NCBI GenBank assembly: GCA_013289695.1
Contig: JABCZK010000032.1
Location: 1 to 51,489, forward strand
Source of the DNA: Acidobacteriota bacterium
GTDB lineage: Bacteria > Acidobacteriota > Terriglobia > Acidiferrales > UBA7541
Length of the DNA: 51,489 bases
Reading direction: 5' to 3'
The first letter of the stretch is position 1, and each line of letters begins with the position of its first letter. Below, piece after piece: positions 8,111 to 16,969 of this stretch. The notes under the pieces are model-generated. The model was not told where the DNA came from, ran no database searches, and saw only the letters and a program-made list of their open reading frames with translations. A program made the translations under genes and the position numbers.

Positions 8111-10384
8111 ATGAAGCAACGCGTCGTTCTTGTCGTCTGGTTTCTAGTCTCGATTTTTCTTTTGCACTCTTCCCCCGCCGTCGCCCAATCGCAGAAGCCT
8201 GCCGGTGTGTACAGAGCGCTCCCTCATCAGCTGGAGGAACTTGTCAACACTCCCGCTGTCTCGGGCTACGAAAATCGGCTTGCCGATAAGATTCGCGCAA
8301 CACTGAAGCGCTTGCAGCCCACGACCGACAATCTCGGCAACGTCATCGTCACCATCGGCAGCGGCGCGCCGCATCGCCTCATCGTCACCCCGATCGACGA
8401 GCCCGGCTTCGTCCTCAGCGAAATCACGCCCGACGGCTACCTGCGCGTGCAGCGCCTGCCGCAAGGCGGCCTGCCTCCGATTTTCAACGAAATGTACTCC
8501 GCGCAACCGGTGCGAATCGAAACGGCCGGCGGCAAGTGGATAGACGGCGTTGTCGCAGGCCTTTCCGTGCACCTGCAACCCGGGCGGACCAATCCGCCGC
8601 AGGCCGCAGACATCGAAAATCTCTATGTGGACATTGGAGCAACGAACGCGGCCGAAGTGCGCAAAGCAGGCGTGGATCTTCTCGACCCCATCGTCATCCA
8701 TCGCAGCTTGATGAGCCTGGCTCAGCAAGAAATGGCCGGTGGCTCGATCGGCGATCGTTTTGGCGCCGCCGCGCTCATGGAAGTGTTGAGCCACGTGGAC
8801 CCCACAAAGCTCAAAGGCACTCTCACCCTTGCCTTTGTCGTGCAGCAACGCACCGGCGCGCGCGGCTTGCAGCGCATTCTCACGAAAACCCAAGCTGACG
8901 AAATGATCTACATCGGACGCCTGCTCCCCGGCGGGCCCATCCCGGAAATGGAGACGCTGCATCGCGCGCCGCGCCGCGAACCCGGCGGCGGCGTGCTCGT
9001 CGGTGTGCAGCAAACCGACGGCTCGCTCACAGGATTGGCGGCCGAACTGAAGCAGCTCGCCGAGACGAACAAAATTCCCTTTGCTTCCGACTATTCCGCA
9101 AATATTCTTCCCAAAAGCTATTTGCCCATGCCGCAGTTACCCGCGAAATGGGCGCACCTGGCAATCGCTACTTCGTGGACCGACACCCCAGCGGAAATGA
9201 TTGATTCGAGCGATTTGCGGAATCTGACGAGTCTGCTCGATATTTACATGGAGGGTTCACCAACCGGCGGCTCCGTGGCAAGCGGGACGCGAGACTTAAG
9301 CGGTTTTGGCCAACACGTGCGCCTGCCAAATACCGAGATCCTTCGTCAACTGGTGGAAGCCTACGGCGTCAGTTATCACGAAGCGCCGGTGCGCGAATCC
9401 GTCGCGCGCCTTCTGCCGCCGTGGGCCAAACCGGAAACCGACGATGCCGGAAATCTGATCCTTCATCTCGGCACCGCCGCCGCCGGATCAAAGACGCCGC
9501 GCATCCTCGTCGTAGCCCACATGGACGAAATCGGCTTCGCGGTGAAATCCATCTCCAAAGATGGCCGCCTCGAAGTCGAATGGCGCGGCGGCGGCGAACT
9601 CAGCTTTTTCGCCGGCCATCCCGCGCTCGTGCACACCGCAAAAGGCGACCTCGACGCAATCGTCGAGCTGCCCAACGGTTGGGACACTGCGAATTTCAAG
9701 TGGCCCACAGACGCGGGAGCACCCGGCTCGACCAATCCCGTTCGCGTAGATGTCGGTGCGCGCACGCCCGAAGAAGTCGCGAAGCTCGGCGTCAATCTCG
9801 GCGACACCATCACCATTCCCAAAGCCTATCGCCCGCTGCTCGGCACGCGCGCCAATGGACGCAGCTTCGACGATCGCGTCGGCGACACCGCGCTGATTTC
9901 CGCGGTAGGGGCGTTCGGCGCCCCGCTGAAAGATCGCGACGTCACCTTCGTCTGGTCCACGGGCGAAGAAGAAGGCCTGGTAGGCGCTGCGAAAGTGGCC
10001 AAGCGTCTGGCGGACGAAGGCCACGTACCCGACTTCGTGTTCGCGGTGGACACGTTCGTCAGCTCCGACTCGCCCATCGAATCCAAGCGTTTCGGCGATG
10101 CGGAAATCGGTAAAGGTTTCGTGATTCGCGCTGTGGACAATTCCAATATCGTTCCCTCGGCTCTGGTCGAGCGAGTCATCAAACTCGCGCGCGCAAATCA
10201 GATCCCCATACAGTACGGCGTCACCGGCGGCGGCAACGACGGCTCGGCCTTCGTCCGTTACGGCTCCGTGGACATCGCGCTCGGCTGGCCGCTACGCTAT
10301 TCGCATTCTCCGGCCGAAGTGATTGACACGCGCGACGTCGATTCCCTCGCGCGCATCATCAGCGTGATCGCCAAGTCGTGGTGA
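8111..10384 (+). CDS. Exported tandem M42-type aminopeptidase (dead N-half, active C-half)
   Basis: Secreted 757-residue protein made of two M42-like (TET aminopeptidase) modules. A signal peptide occupies residues 1-26 (cleavage after AVA), and AAAGGA lies 8 bases before the ATG. The C-half (~425-757) has all expected residues: H470 in AHMDEIGF, D587 in FDDR, acid/base and metal Glu within E619-E621, D647 in AVDTF and H732 in YSHSPAE. The N-half (~35-400) aligns block by block but has lost them: TPIDEPGF for AHMDEIG, IGDR for FDDR, VQQRTGARG for TGEEEGLVG, and TDTPAE for SHSPAE. The C-half probably cleaves N-terminal residues from peptides outside the cytoplasm with two metal ions. The N-half is likely structural or regulatory. 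Usual M42 proteins are about 350 residues, cytoplasmic and unfused. Confidence 0.85.
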   Translation: MKQRVVLVVWFLVSIFLLHSSPAVAQSQKPAGVYRALPHQLEELVNTPAVSGYENRLADKIRATLKRLQPTTDNLGNVIVTIGSGAPHRLIVTPIDEPGFVLSEITPDGYLRVQRLPQGGLPPIFNEMYSAQPVRIETAGGKWIDGVVAGLSVHLQPGRTNPPQAADIENLYVDIGATNAAEVRKAGVDLLDPIVIHRSLMSLAQQEMAGGSIGDRFGAAALMEVLSHVDPTKLKGTLTLAFVVQQRTGARGLQRILTKTQADEMIYIGRLLPGGPIPEMETLHRAPRREPGGGVLVGVQQTDGSLTGLAAELKQLAETNKIPFASDYSANILPKSYLPMPQLPAKWAHLAIATSWTDTPAEMIDSSDLRNLTSLLDIYMEGSPTGGSVASGTRDLSGFGQHVRLPNTEILRQLVEAYGVSYHEAPVRESVARLLPPWAKPETDDAGNLILHLGTAAAGSKTPRILVVAHMDEIGFAVKSISKDGRLEVEWRGGGELSFFAGHPALVHTAKGDLDAIVELPNGWDTANFKWPTDAGAPGSTNPVRVDVGARTPEEVAKLGVNLGDTITIPKAYRPLLGTRANGRSFDDRVGDTALISAVGAFGAPLKDRDVTFVWSTGEEEGLVGAAKVAKRLADEGHVPDFVFAVDTFVSSDSPIESKRFGDAEIGKGFVIRAVDNSNIVPSALVERVIKLARANQIPIQYGVTGGGNDGSAFVRYGSVDIALGWPLRYSHSPAEVIDTRDVDSLARIISVIAKSW

Positions 10385-10413
10385 GCATCGCGCGCTGCCA
10401 AAACTCGAGAATC

Positions 10414-10533
10414 TTTGTAGGCTGCGGCTTTAGCCGCGGCGCGCCGCCGTTCCCTGGGAACGCCAATTTCCCGATTGGCGCAGTTGACGTTTCCCGCCCG
10501 AGCGCGGCGCGGCTGCGGCCGCTGAACTACGAA
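10414..10533. repeat. Inverted-repeat intergenic element (GTAG...CTAC type)
   Basis: The segment begins TTTGTAGGCTGCGGCTTTAG and ends with the inverted counterpart ...GCGGCCGCTGAACTACGAA. The inner left arm forms a small perfect hairpin, GCGGCT-TT-AGCCGC (10424-10437). Its ends resemble those of the element at 40751-40871, suggesting a dispersed non-coding repeat family. No ORF is convincing inside. Confidence 0.45.
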
Positions 10534-10617
10534 TCCCGTAGCGCTCACCCGCGCAGTTCCGCGCCCGCGTTTCCTCAATTCATTCCCGCACCTACTGGCA
10601 GGACTTCGCCCACACTT

Positions 10618-10626
10618 TGCTATAAT
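10618..10626 (+). promoter_or_regulatory. Extended -10 promoter, probable leaderless start of the deoxynucleoside kinase gene
   Basis: TGC-TATAAT, a perfect -10 hexamer with the extended TGN motif, ends 8 bases before the GTG start at 10635. Transcription would begin at or within two bases of the start codon, leaving no room for a ribosome site. Confidence 0.6.
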
Positions 10627-10634
10627 CACGCGAC

Positions 10635-11285
10635 GTGAGCGACCCAGCTTTCAAACCGCCCCGCCATATCGCAATTGAAGGTCCTATTCGCGTCGGAAAA
10701 TCCACGCTGGCCAAAGTCCTGGCCGAACAACTACACGCGCGGCGTATCTTTGACGCCGACGACAATCCCTTCCTCAGCGATTTCTACGACGAAAAACCCG
10801 GCTCTGCATTCCGCGCGCAAATGTATTTCCTCTACGAGCGCCATCGCCGCCTTCTGGATTGGGGCCCGGAGGCCAATCCCGCGCCCATCGTCAGCGATTT
10901 CCTGTTCGAGAAGGACAAAATTTTCGCTTACCTGAATCTGGACAACGAAGAACTGAAGCTCTACGAGCACTATTTCGAGATGCTCGCTCCGTCGGCTCCC
11001 GCGCCCGATCTGGTGATCTACTTGCAGGCCAAGCCCGAGGTCCTGCGCAAACGCGTCTCCAAAAAAGGCGATCCCGCCGAGACGCAAATTTCTCCGGAAT
11101 ACGTGGAAGCCGTGGCCAATGCCTACGAGCATTTTTTCTTCCGCTATTCGGGCGCAAACCTACTGGTGGTGGACACTTCGGAAATTGATTTCGTGGAACG
11201 CAATCAAGACCTGCAGGAACTGCTCCGCCGCCTGCGCCAGCCCGTGAAAGGCACGCAATATTTCTTGCCGCTTGGTCAAGGCTAA
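10635..11285 (+). CDS. Deoxynucleoside kinase family protein
   Basis: Cytoplasmic kinase that phosphorylates deoxynucleosides for salvage into dNTP pools. The P-loop GPIRVGKST is at residues 16-24 and is followed by the LAKVLAEQL helix. A central acidic/aromatic segment (MYFLYERHR) and SDFLFEKDKIFA match the substrate-binding and DRS-like region of the dNK/dGK-dAK family. The LID-type Arg pair is in LRKRVSKKGDPAE. The length (216) fits the bacterial family. The GTG start is fixed by the promoter directly upstream. It stands alone and converges with the TPR gene. Which deoxynucleoside it prefers cannot be read from the sequence. Confidence 0.85.
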   Translation: MSDPAFKPPRHIAIEGPIRVGKSTLAKVLAEQLHARRIFDADDNPFLSDFYDEKPGSAFRAQMYFLYERHRRLLDWGPEANPAPIVSDFLFEKDKIFAYLNLDNEELKLYEHYFEMLAPSAPAPDLVIYLQAKPEVLRKRVSKKGDPAETQISPEYVEAVANAYEHFFFRYSGANLLVVDTSEIDFVERNQDLQELLRRLRQPVKGTQYFLPLGQG

Positions 11286-11424
11286 AAACCGGGTGAGAAG
11301 GCTAGAGGGGGACGGGACGAGCAGCCCCGCCAGGCCACCCGCCCCGCACTGCGCACAGGAGGAACTCAAATCCCAAAAAAGCCAGCGCTCAACGCCACCC
11401 GCACAGCCGAATCAAAAGATCAGG

Positions 11425-11910
11425 CTAAGCGGCTTTGTGCGTGCCCGTCAGCCGGTGGCGCAATCTTCCCAGCGTGCGATTCACCGGATGGCTGCGGTGC
11501 AAGAACGTAAGCACCGGCATCCGTCGCACGCCGATTTTTTCCAGCGCGCGCCGGATGCGGAAATCTCTTCCCGCCGACACCAGCCCTGTTTCCAGCGTGC
11601 TGATCGCGTCCGACGTGCGTCCGGCCTGGTAATAAACTTCCGCCAGGTTCAGATACAGCTGGGCGTGATTGTGCTTCATTCCCAGCGCTTCGCGGCACAG
11701 CGATTCCGCGTCGCCAAATCTCTTCTCAGCCAGCGCGGCCAGCAGCCCGGTGTACGATAGATAAAATGGGTTTTTCGGAGCAATGCCAAGGGCGCGCCGG
11801 GCATGTTGCAGCGCTTCTTCAGACTGCCCGTCGCGGAGGTTCTTCAGGCACTCTTTGAAATCGTTCATACCAGCATCTGAGGGGGATGTGGTTCCGATCC
11901 AGTGGGACAT
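11425..11910 (-). CDS. TPR repeat protein
   Basis: Small helical-repeat protein, probably a protein-binding adaptor. The start at 11910 (MSHWIGTTSP) has AAGGAG just upstream (spacing about 3); an alternative start at 11868 (MNDFKECLKN) would give only the repeat part. At least three tetratricopeptide units are visible: EEALQHARRALGIAPKNPF, KRFGDAESLCREALGMKHNH and GRTSDAISTLETGLVSAGRD. A basic C-terminal tail (HRSHPVNRTLGRLRHRL) follows. There is no signal peptide or membrane segment. Convergent with the deoxynucleoside kinase gene; no functional link is evident. Confidence 0.75.
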   Translation of the reverse strand: MSHWIGTTSPSDAGMNDFKECLKNLRDGQSEEALQHARRALGIAPKNPFYLSYTGLLAALAEKRFGDAESLCREALGMKHNHAQLYLNLAEVYYQAGRTSDAISTLETGLVSAGRDFRIRRALEKIGVRRMPVLTFLHRSHPVNRTLGRLRHRLTGTHKAA

Positions 11911-12298
11911 AGGCTCCTTCCTTAACCCCGCGGGCACCAGCAGGGCGACTGGATGCAGAGTACCCAGGCGCTCCGCACGTGGAAATAGAACGTCGGTACA
12001 GTTTTTGGGCTACTCCCTTTTACTGTCCCTTATGACAGGCAAAGACTTTCGCAAGGCGGGGTGTCGGTCTCCTACCGGGCAGGAAGCCGGACGTGAGTGG
12101 AAGTCCTTATGTTACAGGTGTTTACGAGAGACCATGATGCGCGATTGACTGTGAGATCCGCGACGTAGGATCGAGCCGTACTCCTGCTCCCGACCGCGCC
12201 CACCTTGACCGCGCTCGGACGGTTTTGGTCGGGGGCGCTTTTTGTGAATTGCGCTGCAGCGCGATTCATCCTGAGGCCCGGCGGTGCCGGGTCGAGGG

Positions 12299-12321
12299 GC
12301 TGCGCCCCAGCTTGCCACGCA
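12299..12321 (+). repeat. 23-bp direct repeat, copy 1
   Basis: The sequence beginning GCTGCGCCCCAGC and ending TTGCCACGCA occurs identically at 51156-51178. Both copies lie in intergenic DNA, so this is a fragment of a dispersed non-coding repeat. Confidence 0.6.
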
Positions 12322-12368
12322 GTTAGCCCAATCACGAGATGGAGGGCCTGTCCCTCGCCCGGTCTCAC

Positions 12369-12397
12369 TTGCGAGTCAGCCTCCGGCCAGTTATGCT
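12369..12397 (+). promoter_or_regulatory. Sigma-70-like promoter of the amidohydrolase gene
   Basis: TTGCGA (12369-12374), a 17-base spacer, then TATGCT (12392-12397): four of six matches in each hexamer at ideal spacing. The start would lie near 12404, giving a leader of about 17 bases that contains the AGGAG ribosome site before ATG 12421. Confidence 0.45.
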
Positions 12398-12420
12398 GCG
12401 GCGTGATTTCCAGGAGAGAC

Positions 12421-14523
12421 ATGGAATCGATCCGCATGCGAATCAGACCCCTCGGCGGCGCGCTATTTGTATCCGTCCTCGCTTTGGCCCTTGCCAGACC
12501 CCTTCCGCTGACGGTTTTCGCGCAGTCCCCCGCGCCGACAGCGGCGCAGCCGCAATCCGCGTCGGCAAATCCAGCTTCGGTCGAGCAAGGAAAATTTATC
12601 CTCCACAAGTTCGAGCAGCCGATTGGCGAGGAAACCTATCAGATCTCGCGTGACGGCGATTCTCTGAGCGCAAAAATTGACTTCAAATTCACCGATCGCA
12701 GCTCGCCCGTGCCGCTGACCGCCGCATTTCGCTCCGCAAGTGATTGGACTCCCCGCGCGTTCGAAATCAAGGGGAAGAATTCGCGCTCGACGGACATTGA
12801 TGAAGCCGTCGAGGTGCAAACCGAAAAAATCCGCCTGCGCGACCGCGATAAATGGTCCGAAGCCGCTCGGCCGCCGCAGTTTTTTACCATCGCGGGCTAC
12901 GCGCCAACCACCATGCAGATGCTTCTGGTGCGCTACTGGGCGACGCATGGTTCCCCGGCGCAGCTCGCCACGCTGCCCAGGGGCCAAGTGAAAGTTGAAC
13001 CGCGCGGCAGCGATACCGTCAGCATTGACGGAAAACCTCAGAAGTTCGAGCGCTTCACCATCGAAGGGCTAATCTGGGGTCGCGAAACGCTTTGGTTTGA
13101 CGCAAACCGGAATCTCGTCGCCGCCGTCACCACCGACGCGGAGTTCGATCATTTCGAAGCGATTCGCGAAGGATACGAAAGCGGCCTGGGAACATTTGTC
13201 GGGCTTGCCGGGTCGGACGGCATGGCCGCGCTCGCGGATATTTCCAAAGGCATTTCCGGCAGCCGCGCGGAAAAGATAGCGCTCGTCGGCGGTACGCTGA
13301 TTGACGGAACCGGCCGCGACCCGGTCCCTGATTCCGTTGTACTGATCGAAAAAGGCCGAATAGTGGACGCAGGACCGAAGTCGCGCGTGAAAATTCCCGG
13401 CGGCACGCTAAAAGTGGATGCGCGCGGAAAAACCATTCTCCCGGGCCTCTGGGATATGCACGCGCATTTCGAGCAAGTCGAGTGGGGGCCGATTTATCTG
13501 GCAGCTGGCGCAACCACTGTGCGCGACTGCGGCAACGAATTTGAATTTATCACCGCGGTGCGCGATGCAGTGGCCAATGGCCGCGGCCTGGGCCCGCGCC
13601 TGCTGCTTGCGGGAATTGTGGATGGCACCGGACCCAGCGCGATTGGCGTGGCACGCGTGGATACGCCCGAACAAGCGAAAATGTGGACGGACAAATACCA
13701 CGATGCCGGCTTCCAACAGATGAAGATTTACAGTTCCGTGAAGCTCGAAGAGCTAAAGGATGTCGCCGACGCAGCGCATCGCCTGGGCATGACGGTCACG
13801 GGTCATGTACCGATCGGTCTGAACGCATATCAGACGATCGCAGCCGGCCAGGACCAGATCAATCACATCCCCTACATCGTGGACATCATGGTCCCGCCGC
13901 TTCCCGACGATGCCAGCCGCCTCGATCACGCCAAGGCTAGGGCAAACTTGGATCTGAATTCGCCCGCATCGCAAAAAGCGATCGCCTTTTTGCTGCAGCA
14001 CGGAACTGTAGTAGATCCCACTCTCGCGCTGTTCGAGTTTTTCACCGCCAGTACTGCCAAACCGGCGGCCACCATCGAGCCCGGAGTCGTAAAAGTGGCG
14101 CCGGAACTGGAGGCCATTCTCGCCGATGTCGGGCCGCCGTCGCCCGACGCGGACATCGGCGAAAAAGTCTTCGCCAAAGAGCTAGCAGTCGTCGGCGCTC
14201 TGCATAAAGCAGGCGTTCCGATCGTAGCCGGAACGGATCAGACGGTTCCGGGGCACAGTCTGCACCGCGAAATTGAGTTGTACGTTCAGGCGGGATTTAC
14301 GCCGATGGAAGCAATTCAAGCCGCGACGATCGTGCCGGCGCGCGTGATGGGGCTCGACAAGGAAGTCGGCACAGTAGAGCCGGGCAAGCGCGCCGACGTA
14401 ATCATTCTCGATGGCAACCCGCTCGAATCCATTCACAATATTCGCAAAGTCGAATACGTCATCACCAACGGCACCATGTACAACTGCGCGGAGCTGTGGC
14501 GCAACGTCGGCTTCCAGCCGTAA
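12421..14523 (+). CDS. Exported amidohydrolase-superfamily protein
   Basis: Secreted 700-residue hydrolase. ATG 12421 has AGGAG six bases upstream; longer in-frame starts lack one. The signal peptide is at residues 1-35 (basic start, then LFVSVLALALA, cleavage after VFA). Residues ~45-270 form a beta-rich N-terminal domain of unknown role (KFEQPIGEETYQIS...). The amidohydrolase barrel follows from ~290 with H347 and H349 (DMHAHF), a Lys in MKIYSS, His in TGHVP and NHIPY, and D606 in GTDQT. The closing beta-sandwich strand is GKRADVIILDGNP. These are the ligands of a dinuclear-metal amidohydrolase of the imidazolonepropionase/prolidase-like type. It may cleave peptide or cyclic amide bonds in the periplasm; the substrate is unknown. 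Confidence 0.85.
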   Translation: MESIRMRIRPLGGALFVSVLALALARPLPLTVFAQSPAPTAAQPQSASANPASVEQGKFILHKFEQPIGEETYQISRDGDSLSAKIDFKFTDRSSPVPLTAAFRSASDWTPRAFEIKGKNSRSTDIDEAVEVQTEKIRLRDRDKWSEAARPPQFFTIAGYAPTTMQMLLVRYWATHGSPAQLATLPRGQVKVEPRGSDTVSIDGKPQKFERFTIEGLIWGRETLWFDANRNLVAAVTTDAEFDHFEAIREGYESGLGTFVGLAGSDGMAALADISKGISGSRAEKIALVGGTLIDGTGRDPVPDSVVLIEKGRIVDAGPKSRVKIPGGTLKVDARGKTILPGLWDMHAHFEQVEWGPIYLAAGATTVRDCGNEFEFITAVRDAVANGRGLGPRLLLAGIVDGTGPSAIGVARVDTPEQAKMWTDKYHDAGFQQMKIYSSVKLEELKDVADAAHRLGMTVTGHVPIGLNAYQTIAAGQDQINHIPYIVDIMVPPLPDDASRLDHAKARANLDLNSPASQKAIAFLLQHGTVVDPTLALFEFFTASTAKPAATIEPGVVKVAPELEAILADVGPPSPDADIGEKVFAKELAVVGALHKAGVPIVAGTDQTVPGHSLHREIELYVQAGFTPMEAIQAATIVPARVMGLDKEVGTVEPGKRADVIILDGNPLESIHNIRKVEYVITNGTMYNCAELWRNVGFQP

Positions 14524-14596
14524 CATGACGTATGAATCAAACCGTCGCTTCATGAGTCGCAGTTGAGCTTGCCAACGCGAATTGAGGGGTTTCCCA

Positions 14597-15760
14597 ATGG
14601 ACAAATGGACTCGAAGAAGGTTCTTCTTAGCCACGCTGACAGGCGGGATTGCCGCAAGCACGCGCCGCCTTTTCGGCGCCGCCGATCCCCCACGCAAAAT
14701 CCTGGCTATTTCTGAAGACGCCTCGGACGCTGCCGCAGCAGCGCAGGGCGTTCGCCCGTTGATTATTTCTGCCGCAAACGGATTGCAGCATCTCGATAAC
14801 GGAATGGCGCTGCTCAAATCCGGTGGTGACACGCTGGACGCGGCGCTCGCCGTGGTGACAAAAGTAGAAGACGATCCCAACGACGACTCCGTAGGCTATG
14901 GCGGTCTGCCCAACGAGGACGGCGTCGTCGAGTTGGATGCCAGCGTGATGCACGGACCGACGCGCCGCGCCGGAGCCGTCGCTTCGATCCAGAAAATCAA
15001 GAACCCTTCCCTGGTCGCGAAAACTGTGATGGAAAAAACCAATCACGTTTTCATTGTGGGCTCGGGCGCGCAGCACTTTGCGGAAGATGAAGGATTTGCG
15101 CCGATGAATCTCCTCACGGAGCGTTCGCGAATCGCTTGGCTGGCTTGGAAAGCCTCCATTTCCGAAAATTGGCGTCCGGGGCTAGATAGTCCGCAATGGA
15201 AAGAGACACTCGCGCAGCTTCTGGACACGCCGGAAAAATTGGCGTGGCGCGCTCACATTGAAGACGTGGTGATGCATCCGCCGACGGGAACGATCAATTG
15301 CCTGGCAGTGAACGCGAAGGGAGATATTTCTGGCACCACTACTACGTCCGGGCTCGCGTGGAAGATCGCAGGTCGCGTAGGCGATTCGCCGCTAATTGGC
15401 GCCGGGCTATTTGTGGACAACGAAGTCGGTGCCGCCGGTTCCACCGGCCGCGGTGAAGAAGATATCAAAATCGCCGGCGGCCACACCATCGTGGAAATGA
15501 TGCGCAACGGATCGTCACCCACCGACGCGTGCATGGAAGCGTTGCATCGCGTGGTCCGCAACTACAAACCGTTTCCCGATCGCCTGAAAAGATTCCACAT
15601 TCAATTCTACGCGGTAAACAAGAACGGCGAGTATGGCGCAGGCAGCCTGTGGGGCAAACATAAGGACGGCCGCCCGATGCAGTATGCCGTGCACGATGGC
15701 ACCAAAGCGCAGCTCGTGCGCACCACGCCGATGTTCGATGAAGTAGGCGGCGATTACTAA
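14597..15760 (+). CDS. Tat-exported asparaginase-type Ntn hydrolase
   Basis: Family-2 N-terminal-nucleophile hydrolase (glycosylasparaginase / isoaspartyl peptidase group), 387 residues from ATG 14597, which follows GAGGGG. The N-terminus carries a twin-arginine signal (TRRRFFLATLTGG), so the folded precursor is predicted to be exported. The alpha subunit includes the GGLPNEDGVVELDAS block. Autocleavage should occur before T232 in PTGTINCLAV, which replaces the usual HDTIGM. Downstream are GTTTTSGLAWKIAGRVGDSPLIGAG and the oxyanion-side GAAGSTGRGE, both typical. It probably releases aspartate from glycoasparagine or isoaspartyl peptides. It lies 73 bases after the exported amidohydrolase gene, so the two may form one envelope peptide-salvage unit. 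Confidence 0.85.
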   Translation: MDKWTRRRFFLATLTGGIAASTRRLFGAADPPRKILAISEDASDAAAAAQGVRPLIISAANGLQHLDNGMALLKSGGDTLDAALAVVTKVEDDPNDDSVGYGGLPNEDGVVELDASVMHGPTRRAGAVASIQKIKNPSLVAKTVMEKTNHVFIVGSGAQHFAEDEGFAPMNLLTERSRIAWLAWKASISENWRPGLDSPQWKETLAQLLDTPEKLAWRAHIEDVVMHPPTGTINCLAVNAKGDISGTTTTSGLAWKIAGRVGDSPLIGAGLFVDNEVGAAGSTGRGEEDIKIAGGHTIVEMMRNGSSPTDACMEALHRVVRNYKPFPDRLKRFHIQFYAVNKNGEYGAGSLWGKHKDGRPMQYAVHDGTKAQLVRTTPMFDEVGGDY

Positions 15761-15854
15761 ATTCGCGCGACCCAGCTTTCATCCACACGCGTGCATTTAC
15801 GCGGGCGCAATTCGCACCGCGCTCCTCACAAAATTCTTCGCGCATTTCCAAGCT

Positions 15855-16967
15855 TTAGTGCACAAGTTCGGACGCATAGACTAAATGGATGCCGCGAGCT
15901 TCGAGCGAGGGAACATCTTCGGCGAGAGCGGCGATGGTGGCGGGCCGCGGGTGGCCGATGGCGATGGTGAATCCGTCGCGCTGCGCGTCGCGCGCGGCGA
16001 GGTCGAGCTGCTTGAGGATCGCGGCGCGCGAGGCCGTGTCGTCGAGGAACACCTTGCGTGATGCGGCCGGAACGCCGGCGCGTTCGGCCATGTCGTACGC
16101 GACGGTCTTTGCGTCGGTGCGGCTGTCCACGAAGAATAGTCCGCGCTGGCGCAGCGCGGGCATCAGCGCCTGCATCAGCGCCGGATCTGCGGTGGCGCGC
16201 GAGCCTTGATGGTTGTTCACGCCGGCTGCATACGGAACGGTTTCCAGCATTCCCGCCAGAGTCGCATCCACTTGCGCGGCGCTCATCCCCACGCGCAGCT
16301 CGATGTCTTCGGGCTTCGCACCGTCTGTTTCGGATTCCATCGGCAGATGCAGCATCACCTGATCGCCGCGACGTTGCGCCTCTTCGGCGAGCTCGCCCGA
16401 GAGCGGCAAATGAGGCAAGACGGAAACGGTGAGCGGAAAGCCCAGCGCGAGCACGGCATCGGCAGCGGAGCGGTCGTAACCCAGGTCATCAATGATGATC
16501 GCGAGTCGCGGACTTCCCGCGTGGGCGACCGCGCGCGCTGGCGCGTGCGCAGCAACGCGCGCAGTGAGTGGCGTGACAACGTGAACGGTGTGCGTGCGCG
16601 CGCCGTGGAACGCGCAGTCGAGGCGAATCACGCCGCTGGAAGCTGTCTCGGTGAGAGTAAGTTCGTGCCTGCGCGCGATCGCTTGCAGAGCTTGCGCGAA
16701 CGCAGCGGTTTGCGAGGGATCGCTCAAAGAGATGTAGATGTTGTCTGCGGCGAGCGCGCTCGCGCCGCCATGCTTTGCGGGCTGCAGCTCAGGGCGAATG
16801 GCGATTTCGGATTTGTGGCCGTTGATTTTCTGCGCCGCGGCGACAATTTCGCCTGTGATGGTGCGCAGCTCGGATTTCGAGAGAGTTTTTTTGCCGCAAC
16901 CGGCGAGAAACAGAAGAACGACGGCAGCGCACGCCGCAAAAATCCGCACAGCGCCGCGCGGCTTCAA
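15855..16967 (-). CDS. YibQ-type divergent polysaccharide deacetylase lipoprotein
   Basis: Carbohydrate esterase-like NodB-fold protein of the divergent polysaccharide deacetylase family. The TTG start lies two bases after the stop of the upstream S41 gene, so translation is probably coupled. A lipoprotein signal (LLFLAGC, lipobox LAGC with Cys at ~24) predicts membrane anchoring. The catalytic-like core begins around residue 155: LAIIIDDLGYD, VSVLPHLPLS, VMLHLPME, VNNHQGSRAT and FFVDSRTD. These are the hallmark blocks of the family. The N-terminal third is a variable, probably periplasmic, spacer domain. Family members often sit next to ctpA and envC-like genes in other phyla, and here the partner is a CtpA-like protein that has lost its catalytic residues. 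Confidence 0.85.
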   Translation of the reverse strand: MKPRGAVRIFAACAAVVLLFLAGCGKKTLSKSELRTITGEIVAAAQKINGHKSEIAIRPELQPAKHGGASALAADNIYISLSDPSQTAAFAQALQAIARRHELTLTETASSGVIRLDCAFHGARTHTVHVVTPLTARVAAHAPARAVAHAGSPRLAIIIDDLGYDRSAADAVLALGFPLTVSVLPHLPLSGELAEEAQRRGDQVMLHLPMESETDGAKPEDIELRVGMSAAQVDATLAGMLETVPYAAGVNNHQGSRATADPALMQALMPALRQRGLFFVDSRTDAKTVAYDMAERAGVPAASRKVFLDDTASRAAILKQLDLAARDAQRDGFTIAIGHPRPATIAALAEDVPSLEARGIHLVYASELVH

Positions 16968-16969
16968 AT

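Larger units (their letters stand above)
11911..12420. other. Intergenic region, 510 bp
   Basis: No convincing gene. It contains a GC-rich composite hairpin followed by five T (about 12196-12243; GCGCCC pairing with GGGCGC around an ACCG/CGGT inner stem), which looks like a rho-independent terminator but has no clear gene upstream on its strand. It also holds a 23-bp sequence (12299-12321) repeated at the right end of the window and, at its end, the promoter of the amidohydrolase gene. Confidence 0.45.

Noticed and set aside
12196..12243. Firm call of a rho-independent terminator
   Set aside because: Good hairpin and T run, but no gene on that strand ends shortly upstream; kept only as a note in the intergenic entry.
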